Source: Thalassorhabdomicrobium marinisediminis | GTDB taxonomy: Bacteria > Pseudomonadota > Alphaproteobacteria > Rhodobacterales > Rhodobacteraceae | DNA: 64,000 nucleotides | Assembly: GCF_003072065.1 (NCBI RefSeq) | Contig: NZ_QCYG01000003.1 | Span: 62,001 to 126,000 of the forward strand | Direction of reading: 5' to 3' | Shown here: positions 45,384 to 54,819 of the stretch, in pieces | How the letters are laid out: each line of letters opens with the position of its first letter | Numbering within the stretch: the stretch's first letter is position 1 | Position numbers and translations under genes: made by a program | Notes under the pieces: model-generated | Database searches by the model: none | Told to the model about the DNA's origin: nothing | What the model saw: the letters and a program-made list of their open reading frames with translations, nothing else

Positions 45384-46940
45384 TCAGTGATCCTTTGCCG
45401 TTGGGGTGCTCAGCTTGCCCTCGGTCTCGAGCACGGTCGAGAGATAGGCGTCGGGTGCCAGCAGTTGATCGGCGGTGGCGGACAGATAGTCATAGGCGAA
45501 ACCGGCAAAGACCGTATGGGCGAGAAGCAACGCCAGCAGCCCGCCCACGGCCACGAAGGTCAGTCGGCTGGGCAGCGGCACCTTGGGCGCTTCGTCGCCC
45601 TCTTCTTCCGGCGGCGTCACGCTGTGCGCTTTCCAGAACAGGGTGCTGCCAGCGCGGGCGAACCCCACGAGCGAGATCAGGCTGGTGCCCAGAACCACAG
45701 CCCAGATCACCGTGGCCAGCCCATGATCGCGGGCGGCATCAAGGATCAGCAGCTTGCCAAGAAAGCCCGACAGGGGCGGCAGGCCGACCATGCCGATGGC
45801 GGCGACGAAGAACAGCCCCGAGACCAGCGCGGTGCCCGCCACGGGGCCGGTGGTGGTGAAGTGCAGATGCGGGCGGCTGTAGCGCACCAGATCCACCAGC
45901 AGGAACAGCGCGCCGCCCACCAGCGTGGAATGCACGATGTAATAGAGCGCCGCCGTCAGGCCCGCATGGGTGAACAGCGCCACCGGGATCATCACCATGC
46001 CCATGGAGCCGATCACCGCGAAGGCCACCAGCCGATCTAGCTTGCGCGCCGCCAGCACGCCGAACATCCCGAGCGCGAGCGTCAGCAGCGCCACGGGCAT
46101 CAGCCAGACATCGAACAGGTTCGCCGTGGCGTCCAGCTCGGGCGGGAAGATCAGCGTATAGACGCGGATGATCGCATAGGCGCCCACCTTGGTCATGATC
46201 GCGAAGAAAGCCGCCACCGGTCCGGGGGCTTCGGCGTAGCTGGAGGGCAGCCAGAAATGCAGCGGCACCAGCGCGGCCTTGATCGCGAAGACCAGCAGCA
46301 GCAGGACCGCAGCGACGCGGATGCCCGCCGTTCCGCCCTCTCCGATCAGGGCGACGCGCTGCGCCAGATCGGCCATGTTGAGCGTCCCCGTCTCGGCGTA
46401 AAGCGAGCCGAGCGCGAAAAGAAACAGGGTCGAGGCCAGCAGGTTGTAGAGCACATATTGCACCCCCGCCCGCAGGCGCACATTGCCGCCGCCGTGGATC
46501 ATCAACCCGTATGAGGCGATCAACATCACCTCGAAAAACACGAACAAGTTGAAGGCGTCGCCCGTCAGGAAGGCCCCCATGATCCCCATGAGCTGGAACT
46601 GGAACAACGCGTGGAAGTGCCGCCCGCGTTCGTCCCATTTCGAGCCGATGGCGTAGAGCAGCACGAAAAGCGCAAGCACGGCGGTCAGCAGCACCATCAG
46701 CGTGGCCAGCCGGTCGCCCACCAGCACGATGCCGAAGGGCGCGGCCCAGTCGCCAAGCTGATACAGCAGGATGGTGCCGTCGCCGGTCTGCCACGCCAGC
46801 GCAATGGCGATGGCGATCAGCGCGGCGACACCGGCGACCGAAAACACCCGCTGGATGCCAATATGGAACCGCGCGGCGAGCACGATGAAGGGCGCCAGCA
46901 TGGCCGGCAGCACGACGGGGGCGATCAGCCAATGGGTCAC
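45384..46940 (-). CDS. mrpD: Na+(K+)/H+ antiporter subunit D
   Basis: The 518-residue protein has about 14 helices and belongs to the NuoL/M/N-like proton-translocating family. The lysine and glutamate bearing segments (for example HFWLPSSYAEAPGPVAAFFAIMTKVGAYAIIR) are the conserved antiporter core. It overlaps mrpC by 4 nt. The long open frames on the opposite strand are shadows of its GC-rich third positions. Confidence 0.96.
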   Translation of the reverse strand: MTHWLIAPVVLPAMLAPFIVLAARFHIGIQRVFSVAGVAALIAIAIALAWQTGDGTILLYQLGDWAAPFGIVLVGDRLATLMVLLTAVLALFVLLYAIGSKWDERGRHFHALFQFQLMGIMGAFLTGDAFNLFVFFEVMLIASYGLMIHGGGNVRLRAGVQYVLYNLLASTLFLFALGSLYAETGTLNMADLAQRVALIGEGGTAGIRVAAVLLLLVFAIKAALVPLHFWLPSSYAEAPGPVAAFFAIMTKVGAYAIIRVYTLIFPPELDATANLFDVWLMPVALLTLALGMFGVLAARKLDRLVAFAVIGSMGMVMIPVALFTHAGLTAALYYIVHSTLVGGALFLLVDLVRYSRPHLHFTTTGPVAGTALVSGLFFVAAIGMVGLPPLSGFLGKLLILDAARDHGLATVIWAVVLGTSLISLVGFARAGSTLFWKAHSVTPPEEEGDEAPKVPLPSRLTFVAVGGLLALLLAHTVFAGFAYDYLSATADQLLAPDAYLSTVLETEGKLSTPTAKDH

Positions 46941-47299
46941 GGGCGCTCCTCCGCGTCCGAAGGGGCATCGGCGGGGTTCGCCAGATCGTCGACAAAATCG
47001 TCATCGGCCCCCAGATAGCTGCCCAGCGCAATCATCACGACCACAGCCGTCATCCCGAACGAGATCACGATCGCGGTCAGGACAAGCGCCTGCGGCAACG
47101 GGTCGGCGTAGGCCGCGACCCCGTCGCGCAGGATCGGCGCCGAGCCGACGGTCAACTGGCCCGAGGCGAACAGGAACACGTTCACCGCATAGGTCAGTAG
47201 CGACATGCCAAGGATCACCGGAAAGGTGCGCAACCGCAACACGAGGTAAAATCCGGCAGAGGTGAGGATCCCCACCGCCGAGGCAACCAGAACTTCCAT
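46937..47299 (-). CDS. mrpC: Na+(K+)/H+ antiporter subunit C
   Basis: The 120-residue NuoK-like protein has three helices and the conserved DPLPQALVLTAIVISFGMTAVVVMIAL segment. I chose the ATG at 47299 (MEVLVASAVGILTSAGFYLV), which lies 1 nt after the mrpA/B stop. A longer frame would add a basic stretch from inside mrpA/B. The C-terminus is acidic. Confidence 0.95.
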   Translation of the reverse strand: MEVLVASAVGILTSAGFYLVLRLRTFPVILGMSLLTYAVNVFLFASGQLTVGSAPILRDGVAAYADPLPQALVLTAIVISFGMTAVVVMIALGSYLGADDDFVDDLANPADAPSDAEERP

Positions 47300-47300
47300 T

Positions 47301-50207
47301 CTACGCACCCTCCCCGACCGGCGTGTCCGGTCCTTTGATGTCCACTTCGGCGGGGTTTTGGTTGCTCGTGCGCGACGGGTCAATATCCATCGGGTTCTCG
47401 CTGTCTTTCACATGGGCCCGCCGGGCCAGACGCGAGAAACTTTCAAGCGACAGCATCACCGCGCCCAGCACCGCAAGGAACACGCCCAGATCGAACAGCG
47501 CGGCGGTGGCAAGCTCGAATTTGTCGAACGGCGGAATGCGCACATAGGTGAAATCCGAGGTCAGGAAGGGCTTGCCCACGAACCACGCGCCGATCCCGGT
47601 GAGCCCGGCGACAAGCACGCCCGCGCCGATCACCCCGTGATAGGGGAAGCGCACGCGATCCTCGGCCCAACCAAAGCCGCTGGCCATATATTGCATGACC
47701 ACGCCGATGGACACGATCAGCCCCGCGATGAAGCCGCCGCCCGGTTCGTTGTGGCCGCGCAGGAAGATGTAGAAGCCCACCAGCAGCACCACCGGGAAGA
47801 TCACCCGCGTCAGCACGACCATCATCATCGGGTGCTGGGTGCCCGAGAGCGGCTTGTCCGGCACCCGGTTGAGCAGACGCGCCCGCACCGGACCGTTCAG
47901 CAGCGCCTCGGTCAGGGCAAAGATCAGCAGGGCGGCGATGCCCAGCACGATGATCTCGCCAAAGGTGTCGAAGCCCCGGAAATCCACAAGGATGACGTTC
48001 ACCACGTTGGTGCCGCCGCCGCCCTTGTAGGAATTGGCAAGGTGAAATTCGGAAATCGGCGTCGTGACCGCATCGCGCAGCAGGTAGTGATAGGACAGCG
48101 CCATGGCCGCCAGCCCCGCCGCACCGGCCACGGTCACATCGCGCACCCGCCGCAGGAACGAGGTCTCAAGCGGGGTGTGATTGGGCAGGAAGTTGAGCGC
48201 CAGCAGCATCAGGATGATCGTCACCACCTCGACGGTGATCTGCGTCATCGCAAGGTCGGGCGCGCTGAAGAACACGAAGCCGATGGACACGATCAGCCCG
48301 ACGATGCCGATCAGGATCAGCGCCAGCAGCCGGTTGTGATGCATCGAGGCCAGACCCACCGCCGCGATCACCAGCATCAGCCAGCCCGCGATCTCGACCC
48401 AGCCAGCCGGCTGCACTGTGCGGGTCGCGTCGCCCAGCACGCCGGTGGTCCAGGCGTGATACCCGGCCGCCGTCACCGCGACGCCGAAGATCATCGCGTA
48501 GCGGGTGAACGCGCCGTTGTGCAACGGATGGATCAGCCCGCGCGACAGGGCAACGAAAGCGGCGATGATGCCGTCGAAGATGGTCTTCGCCTCGGGGCGC
48601 GGGGTGGCCTCCCACGCGCGGGACAGGGGCCGGAACAGCGCCAGCAGGATCAGCCCGCCGACCACCGCGATGATCGACATATAAAGCGCGGGCACCAGCC
48701 CGTGCCAGATCTTGATATGCGCATCGGGCACCTCGGCCGCGATGCCCAGCACCGACGCCGTGACCAGTTTGACGAAATCCTCGACCAGAAACGGTGCCAC
48801 GCCGATCAGCACGACCAGCACCACAAGGATCGCGGGCGGCAGCCAGAGGCCCGCGCCGGGATCATGGGGCTGGGCGGGGTAGCTCTCGGGGTCGCGCTTG
48901 CCCCCGAGGAAGGTGTGCGCGATCAGCCGGAAACAATAGGCCGCCGAGAAAAGCGAGCCGACGGTCACCAGCACAGGCACCAGCCAGTCCGGCCCGAAGA
49001 GCGCGGTGTGGCCCATCTCTTCGAGCATCATCTCTTTCGAGAGGAACCCGTTGAGCAGCGGAATCCCCGCCATCGACAGCGCTGCGAGCGTGGCGATGAC
49101 GAAGGTGATCGGCATCAGGTGCCGCAGCCCGCCAAGGATGCGGATGTCGCGGGTCCCGGTCTCGTGATCGATGATCCCTGCGGACATGAAAAGCGCCGCC
49201 TTGAACGTGGCATGGTTTAGGATGTGGAACACCGCCGCGAAGGCCCCGAACGCGGTGCCGGTGCCCAGCAACATGGTGATCAACCCCAGATGCGACACGG
49301 TGGAGAAGGCCAGAAGCGCCTTGAGGTCATGTTTGAACAGCGCGATCACCGCGCCAAGGATCATCGTCACCAAACCGGCGGTGGTCACGATATAGAACCA
49401 CTCCGGCGTCCCCGAGAGGACGGGCCACGTGCGGGCGAGCAGGAAGATCCCGGCTTTGACCATCGTGGCCGAGTGCAGATAGGCCGAGACAGGCGTCGGT
49501 GCGGCCATCGCGTGGGGCAGCCAGAAGTGGAACGGGAACTGTGCGGACTTGGTGAAGGCCCCGATCAGGATCAGGAACAGCGCGGGCAGATACATCGGGT
49601 CGGCCTGAATGGCCTCACGCTCTTGCAGGATCACGCTCAGGTCGTAAGAGCCCACGATATTGCCAAGGATCAGCATCCCCGCGATCATCACAAGCCCGCC
49701 CATGCCGGTCACCGCAAGCGCCATCCGCGCGCCCTGCCGCCCTGCCTCCAGATGCTTCCAATAGCCGATCAACAGGAAAGACGAGAGTGACGTCAGCTCC
49801 CAGAAAATAAGCAAAAGCAAGATGTTGTCCGACAGCACGATCCCCACCATCGCGCCCTGGAACAACAACAGGTAGGTGAAGAACTCACCCATGTTGTCGT
49901 CACGCGAGAGGTAGAAGCGCCCGTAGGCGATGATCAGCAAGCCGATGCCCAGGATCAGCGTCGCGAAGAAGAAGCCCAGCCCGTCGAGCATCAGGGTCAC
50001 GTTCAGACCCAGCGCGGGAATCCAGTTGAACCCGGTCTGCACGACCTCGCCTGCCAAAACGGCGGGCAGATTGGTCAGCAGGCCCACGAAAGCGGTCAGG
50101 GTGACCATGAACGTCACGCCGCCGACGGCCTGACGCCCGGCAGAATTCATCAAACCGGGCAGCAACGCGCCCAGAAATGGCAAGGCGACGATAAGGAAGA
50201 GGGACAC
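47301..50207 (-). CDS. mrpA: Na+(K+)/H+ antiporter subunit A, fused to subunit B
   Basis: The 968-residue protein joins MrpA (NuoL-like core, about 1-780, with FPFHFWLPHAMAAPTPVSAYLHSATMVKAG) to an MrpB domain at the C-terminus (about 800-940, including GGGFIAGLIVSIGVVMQYMASGF). This fusion is typical of the Pha-type systems of alphaproteobacteria, so K+ or Na+ may be exported in exchange for H+. It is the first of six genes (A/B, C, D, E, F, G) with overlaps or 1-nt gaps. The likely use is salt and pH homeostasis of a marine cell. Confidence 0.96.
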   Translation of the reverse strand: MSLFLIVALPFLGALLPGLMNSAGRQAVGGVTFMVTLTAFVGLLTNLPAVLAGEVVQTGFNWIPALGLNVTLMLDGLGFFFATLILGIGLLIIAYGRFYLSRDDNMGEFFTYLLLFQGAMVGIVLSDNILLLLIFWELTSLSSFLLIGYWKHLEAGRQGARMALAVTGMGGLVMIAGMLILGNIVGSYDLSVILQEREAIQADPMYLPALFLILIGAFTKSAQFPFHFWLPHAMAAPTPVSAYLHSATMVKAGIFLLARTWPVLSGTPEWFYIVTTAGLVTMILGAVIALFKHDLKALLAFSTVSHLGLITMLLGTGTAFGAFAAVFHILNHATFKAALFMSAGIIDHETGTRDIRILGGLRHLMPITFVIATLAALSMAGIPLLNGFLSKEMMLEEMGHTALFGPDWLVPVLVTVGSLFSAAYCFRLIAHTFLGGKRDPESYPAQPHDPGAGLWLPPAILVVLVVLIGVAPFLVEDFVKLVTASVLGIAAEVPDAHIKIWHGLVPALYMSIIAVVGGLILLALFRPLSRAWEATPRPEAKTIFDGIIAAFVALSRGLIHPLHNGAFTRYAMIFGVAVTAAGYHAWTTGVLGDATRTVQPAGWVEIAGWLMLVIAAVGLASMHHNRLLALILIGIVGLIVSIGFVFFSAPDLAMTQITVEVVTIILMLLALNFLPNHTPLETSFLRRVRDVTVAGAAGLAAMALSYHYLLRDAVTTPISEFHLANSYKGGGGTNVVNVILVDFRGFDTFGEIIVLGIAALLIFALTEALLNGPVRARLLNRVPDKPLSGTQHPMMMVVLTRVIFPVVLLVGFYIFLRGHNEPGGGFIAGLIVSIGVVMQYMASGFGWAEDRVRFPYHGVIGAGVLVAGLTGIGAWFVGKPFLTSDFTYVRIPPFDKFELATAALFDLGVFLAVLGAVMLSLESFSRLARRAHVKDSENPMDIDPSRTSNQNPAEVDIKGPDTPVGEGA

Positions 50208-50350
50208 GCGAACTCCTGATCTTGGGGCCGGATAACCCGCCCTTTTTGAGTGAGTTTCAGCCTACCCTCAAGGGCAACCGGACAAAATCGCCTTAAATTT
50301 GAAGTTACTTCTCGTCAAACCGCGGGGCGCGCGCCCCGCGGCACGGCGGG

Positions 50351-50635
50351 TCAGACCCCTTGGACGATCTTGTAGTCGCGGTCCGCCACCGGCAGCGCGT
50401 ATTCCAGCGCCTCTTGATAGTCGGGCGAGTTGTAGAACTCTTTCGCGGTTTCCATGTCGGGGAACTTGATCAGCACGTTGCGCGCCCGGCTGGTGCCTTC
50501 CATCACTTCCGTCTCACCGCCACGGGCCAAAAATTCACCGCCGAACTTCTCGACGGCGGGGCCGGCAAGCTTGGCATATTTCGCGTATTCCTCGGCGTCG
50601 TGAACGTCGATCTGAACGATGGCATAGGCGGTCAT
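50351..50635 (-). CDS. DUF1330 domain protein
   Basis: The 94-residue protein is one DUF1330 dimeric alpha-beta barrel domain (AYAIVQIDVHDAEEYAKYAKLAGPAVEKFGGEFLARGG...). The NVLIKFPDMETAKEFYNSPDYQEAL segment is conserved. The biochemical role is unknown. The ATG at 50635 (MTAYAIVQ) is the normal start. It sits alone between the mrp operon (143-nt gap) and divergent preT. Confidence 0.93.
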   Translation of the reverse strand: MTAYAIVQIDVHDAEEYAKYAKLAGPAVEKFGGEFLARGGETEVMEGTSRARNVLIKFPDMETAKEFYNSPDYQEALEYALPVADRDYKIVQGV

Positions 50636-50810
50636 GGGCGGTCTCACTTCTGTCTGATTTGGGATGATTTCGCCCCCACCTTACGGAAATTTCAGCCACG
50701 GTCCATTGAAAGATAAGCAAAAATCTTGCCCGCAAAATTTCAAAATTTTACCGTTTGATAAAAAAATAAACTGTGCAAAGGTGATTGCCATGATTGACGA
50801 CGGAGTCCTT

Positions 50811-52139
50811 ATGAATTCGCCTTACACCCCCGGAATCGCCGCCCAGCGCCTTGGCTCGGACGAATTGGCCAAGAATTTCGCCGATCTGCATGCGCCGCTG
50901 GATCGCCATGAAGCCATGGTGGCCGCCGACCGCTGCTACTTCTGCCACGATGCGCCCTGCATCACCGCCTGCCCCACGGACATCGACATTCCGCTGTTCA
51001 TCCGCCAGATCGCGACAGACACGCCCGAGGCGGCGGCCAAGACCATTTTCGACATGAACATTCTGGGTGGCATGTGCGCCCGTGTCTGCCCGACCGAGGA
51101 TCTGTGCGAAGAGGCCTGCGTGCGCGAACTGGCCGAAGGCAAGCCGGTCGAGATCGGCCGCCTGCAGCGCTATGCCACCGATACATTGATGGCCAAGGGC
51201 GAGATGCCGTTCACCCGCGCGCCGTCCACCGGCCACAAGATCGCGGTGGTGGGTGCGGGTCCGGCGGGGCTGTCCTGCGCCCACCGTCTGGCGGTTCTGG
51301 GCCATGATGTGGTGGTCTTCGACGCCATGCCCAAGCCCGGAGGCCTGAACGAATACGGCATCGCCGCCTATAAATCGACAGAGGATTTCGCCGCCCGCGA
51401 GGCGGAGTGGCTGTGCTCCATCGGCGGTATCGAGATCCGCAACGAGATGGTGCTGGGCCGCGACATCGCGCTTGACGACCTCGAGAAGGATTTCTCGGCG
51501 GTGTTCCTTGGCATGGGCCTGGGTGGCGTGAACGCCCTCTCGGTCGAGGGCGACGACAAGGGCGGCGTAGAGGATGCGGTGTCATTTATCCGCACCCTGC
51601 GCCAGTCCGATGATCTGTCCGCCCTGCCTGTGGGCCGCAACGTGGTGGTGATCGGCGGCGGCATGACCGCCGTGGACGCCGCCGTGCAGTCGAAACTGCT
51701 GGGCGCGGACAATGTGACCATCGCCTATCGCCGGGGCCGCGACGCCATGAGCGCCAGCCGCTACGAACAGGATCTTGCGGCCTCCAGCGGGGTGAAATTG
51801 CTGTTCAACGTGATGCCGCGCGCCATTCACGGCAACGGCACCTCGGCCGAGATCGAGCTGGAATACACCAGCACCGAGGGCGGCACGCTTAAAGGCACCG
51901 GAGAGACGATCCGCCTGCCCGCCGATCAGGTGTTCCGCGCCATCGGTCAAACCCTGCACAGCGACGAGGGGCTGACGCTTGAGGGCCGCAAGATCGCGGT
52001 GAACGAAACCGGCCGCACCAGCCGCGTCGGGGTCTGGGCCGGGGGCGATTGCGCGTCGGGCGGGGACGACCTGACGGTGACCGCCGTTGCCGAAGGCCGC
52101 GATGCGGCGATGGACATCCATGCGAGCCTGCAGGGATGA
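50811..52139 (+). CDS. preT: NAD-dependent dihydropyrimidine dehydrogenase, PreT subunit
   Basis: The 442-residue flavoprotein resembles the small subunit of glutamate synthase and PreT of E. coli. Fe-S ligands lie in CYFCHDAPCITACP and CARVCPTEDLCEEAC; FAD binds at VVGAGPAGLSCAHRLA and NAD(P)H at VVIGGGMTAVDAAV. With PreA it reduces uracil and thymine to the dihydro forms. CGGAG at 50801-50805 supports the start at 50811 (MNSPYTPGIAAQRL); an in-frame ATG at 50790 is the alternative. It overlaps a small secreted gene. Confidence 0.94.
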   Translation: MNSPYTPGIAAQRLGSDELAKNFADLHAPLDRHEAMVAADRCYFCHDAPCITACPTDIDIPLFIRQIATDTPEAAAKTIFDMNILGGMCARVCPTEDLCEEACVRELAEGKPVEIGRLQRYATDTLMAKGEMPFTRAPSTGHKIAVVGAGPAGLSCAHRLAVLGHDVVVFDAMPKPGGLNEYGIAAYKSTEDFAAREAEWLCSIGGIEIRNEMVLGRDIALDDLEKDFSAVFLGMGLGGVNALSVEGDDKGGVEDAVSFIRTLRQSDDLSALPVGRNVVVIGGGMTAVDAAVQSKLLGADNVTIAYRRGRDAMSASRYEQDLAASSGVKLLFNVMPRAIHGNGTSAEIELEYTSTEGGTLKGTGETIRLPADQVFRAIGQTLHSDEGLTLEGRKIAVNETGRTSRVGVWAGGDCASGGDDLTVTAVAEGRDAAMDIHASLQG

Positions 52140-52609
52140 AGGCGGCCGCGATCCTTTGCGCAGCACTTCTGCCCGGGGTGGCCCTGGCCGAGTGTGACAT
52201 GACCGGCACCACACTGGTGGAGGTCAACGCAGCGCAATGGATCAACATCGCAAACGCGGTCGATCTGGACCCCAACGACCTGCGCGCCGCCACAGGCACG
52301 GTGCGCGGTGTACTGACGGACCTGAACCGCGACGGCGCGCCGGAGCTTTGCGTGGATTACGACACCACGCTGACCTGCTCGAACGGTGTCGCGGTGTGCG
52401 CCCATGCGATCCTCGCCGGGCCACACTTCGAACGGGTGTTGTTCCACGACGCCGGCCACGTGCTGCGCGTGGCTTCCTCGCCCGCGCCGACCTGGGCCGC
52501 CCTGTCGATGGAGTCGACCTATTCCAACGGTGAGATCGCGCTGACGATCCTGACCTATCAGAACGATGCCTATCACTCCGCCGGACAGGTGGTGATCGGG
52601 CAACGGTAA
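52136..52609 (+). CDS. Secreted protein of unknown function between preT and preA
   Basis: The 157-residue product has a short Sec signal peptide (about 1-18, PGVALA/EC). The mature part has four or five cysteines (ECDMTG, ELCVDY, LTCSNG, AVCAHA) and a DLNRDGAPELCVD segment that looks like an FG-GAP or EF-hand-like calcium loop. Its ATG overlaps the preT stop (ATGA). No link between a periplasmic protein and the cytoplasmic dehydrogenase is known to me, so its role is open. Confidence 0.75.
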   Translation: MKAAAILCAALLPGVALAECDMTGTTLVEVNAAQWINIANAVDLDPNDLRAATGTVRGVLTDLNRDGAPELCVDYDTTLTCSNGVAVCAHAILAGPHFERVLFHDAGHVLRVASSPAPTWAALSMESTYSNGEIALTILTYQNDAYHSAGQVVIGQR

Positions 52610-52663
52610 CTTTGACCTATGGCCCCGTCTGCGGGGTGGTAACGCGAACCAAAGAGGCATGAC

Positions 52664-53968
52664 ATGGCTGATCTGACAACGGACTTTCTGGGCATCAAGA
52701 GCCCCAACCCCTTCTGGCTGGCCTCGGCCCCGCCCACCGACAAGGAATACAACGTCCGCCGCGCCTTCGAGGCGGGCTGGGGCGGGGTCGTCTGGAAGAC
52801 GCTGGGCGCGGAAGGGCCGCCCGTCGTCAACGTCAACGGGCCGCGCTATGGCGTGATCTACGGCAAGGATCGCACGGTTCTGGGGATCAACAACATCGAG
52901 CTGATCACCGACCGCGACCTTTACACCAACCTTGAAGAGATCAAGCGCGTGAAGGCCGATTACCCCGACCGCGCGATCATCGTGTCGATCATGGTGCCCT
53001 GCGAGGAAGAGGCGTGGAAGGCCATTCTGCCGCTGGTGGAGGACACCGGCGCCGACGGGATCGAGCTGAACTTCGGCTGCCCCCACGGGATGAGCGAGCG
53101 CGGCATGGGTGCGGCCGTCGGACAGGTGCCCGAATACATCGAGATGGTCGCCCGCTGGTGCAAGAAATACTACTCCAGGCCGGTGATCGTGAAGCTGACG
53201 CCGAACATCACCGACATCCGCAAACCGGCGGAAGCGGCAAAGCGCGGCGGCGCGGATGCTGTGAGCCTGATCAACACGATCAACTCGATCACCTCGGTCA
53301 ACCTCGACACCATGTCGCCGGAGCCGTCGATCGACGGCAAGGGCACCCACGGCGGCTATTGCGGGCCGGCAGTAAAGCCCATCGCCATGTCGATGGTTTC
53401 AGAGATCGCGCGCAACCCCGCGACCCACGGGCTGCCAATCTCGGGCATCGGCGGCGTGACAACCTGGCGCGATGCGGCCGAGTTCATCACGCTGGGCTGC
53501 GGCAACGTGCAGGTCTGCACGGCGGCCATGACCTATGGCTTCAAGATCGTGCAGGAAATGATCTCTGGCCTGTCGCAATGGATGGACGAAAAGGGCCACA
53601 CGAGCATTCAGGACTTCATGGGCGCGGCGGTGCCGAACACCACCGACTGGCAGTATCTGAACCTCAATTACGTCGCCAAGGCGCAGATTGATCAGGATCT
53701 GTGCATCTCGTGCGGGCGCTGTTTTGCGGCCTGCGAGGATACATCGCATCAGGCGATTGCCATGTCCGACGACCGCACCTTCACCGTCATCGACGAGGAA
53801 TGCGTGGCCTGCAACCTGTGCGTGGACGTCTGCCCGGTGGAGGATTGCATCACCATGGTCGCCCTTGAACCCGGCACGGTGGACCCGCGCACCGGCAAAG
53901 TTGTGCAGGCGGAGTACGCCAACTGGACGACCCATCCGAACAATCCGGCGGCGACCGCTGCGGAATAA
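52664..53968 (+). CDS. preA: NAD-dependent dihydropyrimidine dehydrogenase, PreA subunit
   Basis: The 434-residue protein has a dihydroorotate-dehydrogenase-like FMN barrel (about 1-330, NPFWLASAPPTDKEYNVRRAF, ELNFGCPHGMSERGMGAAVGQ) and a C-terminal ferredoxin domain with two [4Fe-4S] sites (CISCGRCFAACED and CVACNLCVDVCPVEDC). It forms the catalytic complex with PreT and performs the first step of reductive uracil and thymine breakdown. AAAGAGG lies just upstream. Confidence 0.96.
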   Translation: MADLTTDFLGIKSPNPFWLASAPPTDKEYNVRRAFEAGWGGVVWKTLGAEGPPVVNVNGPRYGVIYGKDRTVLGINNIELITDRDLYTNLEEIKRVKADYPDRAIIVSIMVPCEEEAWKAILPLVEDTGADGIELNFGCPHGMSERGMGAAVGQVPEYIEMVARWCKKYYSRPVIVKLTPNITDIRKPAEAAKRGGADAVSLINTINSITSVNLDTMSPEPSIDGKGTHGGYCGPAVKPIAMSMVSEIARNPATHGLPISGIGGVTTWRDAAEFITLGCGNVQVCTAAMTYGFKIVQEMISGLSQWMDEKGHTSIQDFMGAAVPNTTDWQYLNLNYVAKAQIDQDLCISCGRCFAACEDTSHQAIAMSDDRTFTVIDEECVACNLCVDVCPVEDCITMVALEPGTVDPRTGKVVQAEYANWTTHPNNPAATAAE

Positions 53969-54029
53969 ACGTTCACTGTTATTCCCTGCGACTGGGCCGG
54001 TGCGTCGCATCGGCCCAATTTTTGTCGGG

Positions 54030-54647
54030 CTACGGGTTTGAGCCGGCCGGGGTCAGAAGCGCGCGCAGCATCGCTTCGATATGCGCATGGGCGCCCTCGA
54101 ACGGGTCCGCGTCGCCTAGGATCGCGCGCACCTGCACGTCGAAATCCGCGTAGTGCTGTGTCACGGCCCAGATCGAAAAGATCAGGTGATAGGGATCGAC
54201 GGGCCGGATTTTCCCGGCCTCTGCCCAGCCGTTGATCACAATAGCCAACTCGCCGAGCAGTTCGCGCAGCTCTCCGCGCAAGACCTCACCGATGCGCGGC
54301 GCGCCCTGAATGATCTCGTTCGCGAACAGGCGGCTTTCGCGGGGGAAATGCTGCGACATCTCGAGCTTGTGGGTGGCATAGGCCAGAAGCTCCTCAACCG
54401 GGTCGCCATCGGCCTTGATGTTCTTGAGCGGCTCAAGCCAGTTTTCCAGAAGCCGCGCCAGCAACGTGGTGTAGATCGCCTCTTTCGAGGGGAAATAATA
54501 CAGCAGGTTCGGCTTGGACAGGCCCGCCTCGTCCGCGACCTGATCAAGGGTCGAGCCGCGAAACCCGAACTGGGAAAAGACAACAAGCGCGGCCGACAGA
54601 ATCGCCGCCTGATTCTTCTTTTGTATCCGTGTGTCGGCCTTGGGCAT
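54030..54647 (-). CDS. rutR: RutR-like TetR-family regulator of pyrimidine catabolism
   Basis: The 205-residue protein has an N-terminal TetR helix-turn-helix (AALVVFSQFGFRGSTLDQVADEAGLSKPNLLYYFPSKEAIY) and the RutR-type C-terminal domain (SIWAVTQHYADFDVQVRAIL, SRLFANEIIQGAP). E. coli RutR binds uracil and represses pyrimidine-use genes. A near-perfect RutR operator lies 109 nt upstream of its start, in the gap shared with the divergent catabolic operon. It converges with preA. Confidence 0.92.
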   Translation of the reverse strand: MPKADTRIQKKNQAAILSAALVVFSQFGFRGSTLDQVADEAGLSKPNLLYYFPSKEAIYTTLLARLLENWLEPLKNIKADGDPVEELLAYATHKLEMSQHFPRESRLFANEIIQGAPRIGEVLRGELRELLGELAIVINGWAEAGKIRPVDPYHLIFSIWAVTQHYADFDVQVRAILGDADPFEGAHAHIEAMLRALLTPAGSNP

Positions 54648-54755
54648 GGGACGTGTTCCGGTCTCGGCTGCGTCAATTGGCGCTGTCCTTAAACGCTGCG
54701 GCGGGAAAGCGTAAGCAAAATCCTTGACTGGTTCCGGACCCGTGTTAGCGTGCCT

Positions 54756-54771
54756 TTGACCAGTTGGTCAA
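54756..54771. promoter_or_regulatory. RutR operator TTGACCA-N2-TGGTCAA
   Basis: The 16-bp palindrome TTGACCAGTTGGTCAA matches the E. coli RutR consensus fully, and one more T/A pair extends it on each side. It lies 49 nt before the amidohydrolase start and between the two divergent genes, so RutR should repress both sides until uracil or thymine is present. Confidence 0.88.
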
Positions 54772-54819
54772 ATATCGCAAGGACCAGCCCGGGGAGGGGT
54801 CGGTCAAAGGGGGGACTGC

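Noticed and set aside
47262-49220. Long plus-strand open frame of over 600 codons antisense to mrpA
   Set aside because: It is a shadow of GC-rich codon positions in mrpA/B; the product is low-complexity His/Arg/Gln-rich sequence without a family.
52612-52627. RutR operator before preA
   Set aside because: TTTGACCTATGGCCC resembles one half of the consensus, but the spacing is one base short and the second half does not match.
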